10,485 nucleotides of DNA, taken from Acidobacteriota bacterium (GTDB lineage: Bacteria > Acidobacteriota > Terriglobia > Terriglobales > Acidobacteriaceae). Below the pieces are notes generated by a model. That model worked only from the letters and a program-made list of their open reading frames with translations, did no database searches and was not told where the DNA came from. Below, one piece after another: positions 6,774 to 10,485 of this stretch (within the stretch, counting starts at the first letter, position 1; the number at the start of each line of letters is the position of its first letter). The stretch lies in assembly GCA_021778875.1 (NCBI GenBank), contig JAJYBT010000033.1:1-10485 (forward strand). Direction: 5' to 3'. The translations under genes and the position numbers were made by a program.

Positions 6774-6779
6774 GGGAGG
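6774..6779 (+). promoter_or_regulatory. Ribosome binding site of the OPT gene
   Basis: GGGAGG lies 6 bases before the GTG at 6786. The optimal spacing fixes this non-ATG start, since no in-frame ATG follows near the N-terminus. Confidence 0.75.
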
Positions 6780-6785
6780 CAGTCC

Positions 6786-8963
6786 GTGCCAGAATTTCAG
6801 CCCTTTGTTTCGCCCTCCGAGAATCGCCCGGAGTTCACCCTTCGCGCCATTCTGCTCGGCTCGCTCTTCGGCATCATCTTCGGCGCTGTCACGGTGTACG
6901 TGGGCCTGCGCGCCGGACTCACCGTAGCCGCCTCCATCCCCATCGCGGTTCTCTCCATCAGCATCCTGCGCGTGCTGGGGCGCGCTTCGATTCTTGAGAA
7001 CAACATCGTCCAGACCACCGGCAACGCCGGTCAGTCCATCGCCGCCGGCGTCATCTTCACCCTGCCCGCGCTCATCTTCCTCGGCTTCGATCTTGAGTAC
7101 TCCCGCATCTTCCTTCTCGCTTTAATCGGCGGCTGGCTCGGCGTGCTCTTCATGATTCCCCTCCGCCGCCAGCTCATCGTCGAAGAGCACGGCAACCTGA
7201 CCTATCCCGAAGGAACGGCCTGCGCCGACGTGCTCATGGCCGGCGAACGCGGCGGCTCGCTCGCCAGCCGCGTCTTCTTCGGACTCGGCCTCGGCGCGCT
7301 CTACACCCTCTTTCAAAACGAAAACATCTTCAAGGCCTGGCCCGCCACGCCCGAATTCCAGCCCGACTTCGGCCCCGCGCACATCCTCAAAGGCGCATCC
7401 ATCAAGGCCGACGCCACACCCGAGTACCTCGGCGTCGGCTACATCATCGGCCCCAAAGTCGCGGGCGTCATCTTCGCCGGAGGCGTCTTCTCCTGGCTGG
7501 TGCTGATGCCGCTGATTTATTTTTTCGGCAAGGAGCTGCCGCACCCCATCTATCCCGGCACAGTTCCCATTGCGCAGATGGGCCCCAGCGACCTGTGGGC
7601 CACCTACATCCGCCCGATGGGCGCCGGAGCCGTCGCCGCTGCCGGCCTGATCACGCTGCTGAAGACGCTGCCCACCATCCTCGGCGCGCTCAGTTCAGGC
7701 TTCAGGAATCTGCGCTCCGCCTCCGCCGCAAAAACAAAAACTCTGCGCACAGAAGATGATCTCCCCATGAGCGTGGTCGTCATCGGCTCCATCCTGCTGG
7801 TGGCCTGCATGTTCTTCTTCCTGCAATTCAAGCCTGTGCCCGGCGCCTACGTTGGCTGGGAAGCCAACCTCGCCGCCTCGCTCCTCGTCGTCGTCTTCGG
7901 CTTTCTGTTTGTCACGGTCAGCTCGCGCATCGTGGGCCTGATCGGCAGCTCGGCCAACCCCATCAGCGGCATGACCATCGCCACGCTGATGGCCACCTCC
8001 GCCATCTTCCTTGTGAAGGGCTGGACGAGCCCGGCCTTTGGCGCGCTGGCCATCACCATCGGCGGAGTGGTGTGCATAGCCGCGGCCAACGCGGGCGACA
8101 CCTCGCAGGATCTGAAAACTGGCTACATCGTCGGCTCCACGCCGCGTCTGCAGCAGATCGCCCTGATGATCGGCGTCGTCGTCTCCACCGTCGCCATCGG
8201 CTTCACGCTGAACCTGATGAACACCGGCCTCCAGGAGTTCCGTTCTGCATCGGAACCCTGGAGCCTCACGGCGCCGCACCCTGGCGTCGCTGTTCAGAGT
8301 GACACGCGCCGATTGCCGGAGCAGTTTTCCGTCCTCGGCCCCGCCCAGACCTCGACCCTGCACCACCGGAGCGAATATGTGGTGCTCAACGCGCTGGGTT
8401 CGCCGGAACTGCCTGACGGCAAGTATCTCTATTCGCCTGCCACCGGCCATATAGAGGTGCAGTGGATTCAGGGCATCGGCAGCGAGAAGGCCGCCGCGCC
8501 GCAGGCCCGCCTCATGGCCACCGTCATCAACGGCATCCTCACCCGCAAGCTCCCCTGGGGACTGGTCATGCTCGGCGTCTTCCTCGTCATCGCCGTCGAG
8601 CTGCTCGGCATCCGTTCGCTCTCCTTCGCCGTCGGAGCCTATCTCTCCATCGGCACCACGCTGGCGATTTTTGTCGGCGGCATGGTGCGCTGGTTCATCG
8701 ACCAGGCCGCAAGCAAGGCCGGTGAAGGCGCGACGGAAAGCGAAATCTCGCCCGGCTCGCTCTTTGCCTCGGGACTCATCGCCGCCGGAGGCATCGTCGG
8801 CCTGCTCGGCGTCGCACTCAAGGGCTACGAAACCACCTTCGACAAAGGCGACATCCTCAACTTCCCGCACACGTTCCTGGATCACACATGGGTATCGGTG
8901 ATGGCCTTTGCCATGCTCGCCTACTCGCTCTATTACTTCGCGAAGAAGCCGCTGAGCAAGTAA
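6786..8963 (+). CDS. OPT-family oligopeptide transporter
   Basis: The 725-residue inner-membrane protein belongs to the OPT family (prokaryotic branch), proton-coupled carriers of small peptides or, in some members, metal chelates. Family motifs in order: ENNIVQTTGNAGQSIAAG (71-88), YPEGTACADVLMAGE (140-154), SSANPISGMT (388-397), NAGDTSQDLKTGYIVGSTPR (435-454) and APQARLMATVINGIL (571-585). About 14-16 hydrophobic segments are visible and length is normal. A hydrophilic loop of about 90 residues (about 478-570) sits between the motif after D438 and the APQA motif and includes PDGKYLYSPATGHIEVQW; it seems longer than in many bacterial relatives. The start is GTG with GGGAGG 6 bases ahead. It is divergent from the secreted protease, so import of the released peptides is the favoured role; the substrate is not proven. 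Confidence 0.93.
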   Translation: MPEFQPFVSPSENRPEFTLRAILLGSLFGIIFGAVTVYVGLRAGLTVAASIPIAVLSISILRVLGRASILENNIVQTTGNAGQSIAAGVIFTLPALIFLGFDLEYSRIFLLALIGGWLGVLFMIPLRRQLIVEEHGNLTYPEGTACADVLMAGERGGSLASRVFFGLGLGALYTLFQNENIFKAWPATPEFQPDFGPAHILKGASIKADATPEYLGVGYIIGPKVAGVIFAGGVFSWLVLMPLIYFFGKELPHPIYPGTVPIAQMGPSDLWATYIRPMGAGAVAAAGLITLLKTLPTILGALSSGFRNLRSASAAKTKTLRTEDDLPMSVVVIGSILLVACMFFFLQFKPVPGAYVGWEANLAASLLVVVFGFLFVTVSSRIVGLIGSSANPISGMTIATLMATSAIFLVKGWTSPAFGALAITIGGVVCIAAANAGDTSQDLKTGYIVGSTPRLQQIALMIGVVVSTVAIGFTLNLMNTGLQEFRSASEPWSLTAPHPGVAVQSDTRRLPEQFSVLGPAQTSTLHHRSEYVVLNALGSPELPDGKYLYSPATGHIEVQWIQGIGSEKAAAPQARLMATVINGILTRKLPWGLVMLGVFLVIAVELLGIRSLSFAVGAYLSIGTTLAIFVGGMVRWFIDQAASKAGEGATESEISPGSLFASGLIAAGGIVGLLGVALKGYETTFDKGDILNFPHTFLDHTWVSVMAFAMLAYSLYYFAKKPLSK

Positions 8964-9022
8964 CTCCCGGCCCTTCTCTCCCAGGCACGCGGCCCAAATC
9001 TGCCCCACCGAGACAATGAGTG

Positions 9023-9049
9023 CCCGACATCTCGCTTCTGGGATGTGGG
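9023..9049. repeat. Intergenic hairpin downstream of the OPT gene
   Basis: CCC-G-ACATC pairs with GATGT-GGG over 8 base pairs with one bulged base and a 10-base loop. It starts 60 bases after the OPT stop, without a T-run. Its form reminds me of hairpins dispersed between genes in acidobacterial genomes, but I cannot confirm other copies from this window. Confidence 0.3.
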
Positions 9050-9173
9050 AATCCACTCCTCTGAACCCGCAAAAATCCTCTCGACCATTTGCAGATAGTT
9101 TTCCGCAAATTCCTGGCAGATGATTTCGGGGAACCGTGAAGCACCCGCCGCGCAGCCTCAGCATCCAGCTCGC

Positions 9174-9413
9174 CTAGCGCAGGAAATGCCTGAGCTGCCA
9201 GAGCCCGTAGAACAGGAGCGCCGCCGCCGCCTCAATGAGAATCGCTATGCGGATGCCGCGCACGCAGCCCATACCGTCTGAAACTGGCCTGGACGGGCAA
9301 TCCATTGCCGCAGAGCCCGCTGGAAGCGGCATGGCCGGCAACGAATCTGAGCCAGCTTGCTGTGCGGCTGGAATGACTTCGGCTTTCGATTGATCTAAGA
9401 CGTGGCCAGCCAT
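9174..9413 (-). CDS. Small hypothetical protein with one C-terminal membrane segment
   Basis: The 79-residue product has a polar, Ala/Pro/Ser-rich N-terminal part (1-52) and one hydrophobic segment, IRIAILIEAAAALLFYGLW (about 54-72), followed by the basic end QLRHFLR. This layout fits a tail-anchored or single-pass small inner-membrane protein. The start is supported by a consensus AGGAGG (9429-9424) placed 10 bases before the ATG. A shorter version starting at residue 48 would still hold the membrane segment. It lies downstream of, and in the same direction as, the nuclease-like gene, 213 bases away, so it probably has its own promoter. I do not recognise a family. The good ribosome binding site and the clear membrane segment argue against chance; the atypical N-terminal composition argues for caution. 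Confidence 0.5.
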   Translation of the reverse strand: MAGHVLDQSKAEVIPAAQQAGSDSLPAMPLPAGSAAMDCPSRPVSDGMGCVRGIRIAILIEAAAALLFYGLWQLRHFLR

Positions 9414-9423
9414 GAGATGTCTT

Positions 9424-9429
9424 CCTCCT
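9424..9429 (-). promoter_or_regulatory. Consensus Shine-Dalgarno of the small membrane protein
   Basis: AGGAGG on the minus strand, 10 bases before the ATG at 9413-9411. It is the main evidence for that start and for the small gene itself. Confidence 0.55.
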
Positions 9430-9536
9430 GCGTGAGGGATATATCGGCAGAATCTGCCTGGTCGCCAGACGTCAAGCCAAAACTAAAGTACCCGGCAGCC
9501 GGGGCTGTTTTGTTCCTGGACACTGTCATTCTTCGT

Positions 9537-9553
9537 CTTCCCACGATGGGAAG
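9537..9553. repeat. Perfect 7-bp hairpin with 3-base loop
   Basis: CTTCCCA and TGGGAAG flank CGA. It lies 74 bases after the stop of the nuclease-like gene and is the most stable-looking hairpin in the spacer. No T-run follows on either strand, so an attenuator or mRNA 3'-end stabiliser is as likely as a terminator. Confidence 0.4.
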
Positions 9554-9561
9554 CTGTGACT

Positions 9562-9590
9562 CGGGTCACCCGGCATGGAGGCATGACCCG
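9562..9590. repeat. Inverted repeat CGGGTCA / TGACCCG
   Basis: Perfect 7-base arms with a 15-base spacer, half-site centres 22 bases apart. A second arrangement (GTGAC-TCGG-GTCAC, 9556-9569) shares the left arm, so the DNA offers two alternative foldings. It is located 37 bases after the nuclease-like gene's stop. Confidence 0.35.
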
Positions 9591-9626
9591 GGAGCAGCAT
9601 GAACACAGGCAGATTGAAGGGGTCTC

Positions 9627-10485
9627 TTATGTCTGGCTATCGCCGCTGCGCTTGCGGAAGACGACTCTCAGTTCGCGCCGCCAGTGCTCGCTGAGCGCAA
9701 TCAGCTCCCACTCCACCTGCGGCGAGAAGTAGCGCAGCACCGGCTCGTTGGCGGGATGGATGCGCAGCGCGGGAGCGGCCAGCAGCAGGCGCGGCGCAAG
9801 CGGCGAGACCTCCGCGCCGGCAAAGTAGCCCTGGCGCTCGAATGCCGAGAGCGGCCTGCCGGCTCCGGCGGCGGGCTTGCGGTCGTCATTGAGCGCGCGC
9901 ACGCGAATCCAGTAGTCCAGCGCCTGCAGCGGCAGGTGCAGGTCTTCATCGGCCTTGAGTTCGATGACCGCCAGGCGTCCTTTGCGGTCGAGCGTGAGCA
10001 GGTCCAGCATGCCCCGGTCGCCCGACGAAAGCGCGGGCACCTGCGTATACATGAGGTCGCCTCGCAGGCTGGGCATCAGCTCGGCAATGCCTCCGCGCAG
10101 CCGCGACTCAAGCCATCGCTCGGGTTGCAGACGAAAGAGCGCATCCGTGCGCATGCCGTCTGCGTGGCGGCTGAGGAAGAGCCGCGCAAAAAGCTCGCGG
10201 CACAGCGCCTCATTCTCCGCGGTCAGCGGAGTCTCATTGGCTCCCGCGCCAAACGTGATTTCATCCTCGCGGGCAAAGGAGTGGTTCGCCGCGCCGTGGC
10301 GGACGCGGGCAAACTCAAGACCATGCAGCAGCAGCGCAACCTCCGTCGCCGAACGCGGCCTGATCTCGATCCGCTCACGGGCCGCCGCGGGCGTGAGCCC
10401 AAGCAGCCGGTCAATTCCGGACTGGCAGCGCTCGATGGCGGTGGCGGCTGAAAAGGCATGCACCAGCCGCGACTCAAGATTCCCC
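9627..10485 (-). CDS. PD-(D/E)XK nuclease-like conserved hypothetical, 5' end beyond the window
   Basis: The frame is open to the right edge; residues before an internal GTG at 10463 (GNLESRL, then VHAF) read as natural protein, so the true start probably lies outside. Numbered from that GTG, 278 residues are visible. The core resembles the C-terminal nuclease domain of NucS/EndoMS: helix RWLESRL with E119, strand GMLDLLTLD with D154, VIELK with E168 and K170, then LQALDYWIRV with Q180 and Y184. These match the PD-(D/E)XK metal-binding and QxxxY-like positions. The N-terminal part (RIEIRPRSATEVALLLHGLE at 31-50) and the C-terminal part (LRIHPANEPVLRYFSPQVEW) match no domain I know, but feel like a family conserved in acidobacteria. 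No membrane segment or signal peptide is visible, so it is probably cytoplasmic. DNA binding or cutting is an inference from the fold; the substrate is unknown. Confidence 0.8.
   Translation of the reverse strand, partial: GNLESRLVHAFSAATAIERCQSGIDRLLGLTPAAARERIEIRPRSATEVALLLHGLEFARVRHGAANHSFAREDEITFGAGANETPLTAENEALCRELFARLFLSRHADGMRTDALFRLQPERWLESRLRGGIAELMPSLRGDLMYTQVPALSSGDRGMLDLLTLDRKGRLAVIELKADEDLHLPLQALDYWIRVRALNDDRKPAAGAGRPLSAFERQGYFAGAEVSPLAPRLLLAAPALRIHPANEPVLRYFSPQVEWELIALSEHWRRELRVVFRKRSGDSQT

Larger units (their letters stand above)
6429..6785. promoter_or_regulatory. Divergent control region between protease and OPT transporter
   Basis: This 357-bp gap must hold promoters for both divergent genes. 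I could not pick out a convincing -35/-10 pair on either strand. It carries several perfect dyads: 6541-6568, 6623-6635, 6666-6675 and 6689-6702, plus a short 5-bp hairpin at 6732-6747. A leftward frame spanning 6768-6433 is open, but its product (rich in Arg, Pro and Trp, no motif) does not look like a protein. The shared location makes joint regulation of protease and transporter plausible. Confidence 0.6.
9414..9626. promoter_or_regulatory. Dyad-rich spacer upstream of the small membrane protein
   Basis: No gene is visible. The spacer holds an unusual number of perfect inverted repeats: GATATATC (9438-9445), GGCAGA-N-TCTGCC (9446-9458), CCCGGC-N-GCCGGG (9491-9503), CTTCCCA-CGA-TGGGAAG (9537-9553), GTGAC-TCGG-GTCAC (9556-9569) and CGGGTCA with TGACCCG (9562-9590). 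A TTGACG (9475-9470) on the minus strand could be a -35, but no -10 stands at proper distance. Some hairpins may end transcription of the nuclease-like gene; others may be operators for the small gene. Confidence 0.45.

Noticed and set aside
7695..9164. Leftward 489-codon frame antisense to the OPT gene
   Set aside because: Its product is dominated by Asp, Glu, Arg, Gly, Ala and His, as expected opposite a hydrophobic membrane-protein gene; the OPT frame has all family motifs.
9470..9475. TTGACG as the -35 of a promoter for the small membrane protein
   Set aside because: The nearest AT-rich -10 (TATATC) is about 26 bases away, too far for a sigma70 promoter; left as an uncertain note in the spacer entry.
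9491..9514. Rightward terminator from the CCCGGC dyad followed by GGCTGTTTTG
   Set aside because: The stem can form only 5 pairs with a very small loop, and no rightward gene ends nearby; the OPT stop is over 500 bases upstream.
9684..10451. Rightward 255-codon frame over the nuclease-like gene
   Set aside because: Antisense shadow with Arg/Gln/Ala bias; the opposite strand carries the PD-(D/E)XK motif set.

Overview
The window looks like a chromosomal segment of a high-G+C Gram-negative bacterium. An acidobacterium (Acidobacteriaceae/Terriglobia type) is the best guess. This rests on gene content recognised by eye, not on a search: a secreted sedolisin (S53) protease with tandem C-terminal beta-sandwich repeats, a bacterial OPT transporter, a DUF5009/HGSNAT-like acyltransferase, an RDD/SpoIIM pair, and a conserved hypothetical with a NucS-like nuclease core. 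I see no rRNA, tRNA, IS element, CRISPR array or phage gene.

Layout, left to right. (1) Positions 1-42 hold what looks like the first 14 codons of a leftward gene cut by the window edge. (2) Positions 43-970 have no convincing gene. They contain two leftward sigma70-like promoter candidates of the same design and some dyads, so part of the stretch may be a long leader for the left-edge gene. (3) A leftward RDD-family membrane protein (971-1789) and a rightward SpoIIM/DUF95-family membrane protein (1788-2756) diverge from one shared CATG, so there is no intergenic space between them. (4) A leftward multi-pass acyltransferase of the heparan-alpha-glucosaminide N-acetyltransferase/NagX type (2800-3984) converges on SpoIIM. 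(5) A leftward, GTG-started, secreted pro-kumamolisin-type peptidase (4161-6428) ends at a clear hairpin terminator. (6) A 357-bp divergent regulatory region with several perfect dyads separates the protease from a rightward, GTG-started OPT-family oligopeptide transporter (6786-8963). (7) A small leftward membrane-anchored protein (9174-9413) has a consensus Shine-Dalgarno; a dyad-rich 213-bp spacer lies upstream of it. (8) A leftward PD-(D/E)XK nuclease-like protein (9627 to the right edge) has its frame open past the window end.

The most coherent functional story is peptide scavenging. The acid-type protease is secreted and cuts proteins outside the cell, and the divergent OPT permease could import the resulting peptides; both could be controlled from the shared intergenic region. 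The acyltransferase may belong to amino-sugar or cell-surface glycan metabolism. The RDD/SpoIIM pair belongs to a widespread but poorly understood membrane module often found near MoxR/DUF58 genes, which are not in this window. Most of the window is ordinary chromosomal content. The points most worth a second look are the zero-gap RDD/SpoIIM start, the tandem promoter-like modules at the left, the NucS-like protein, and the dyad-rich spacers.
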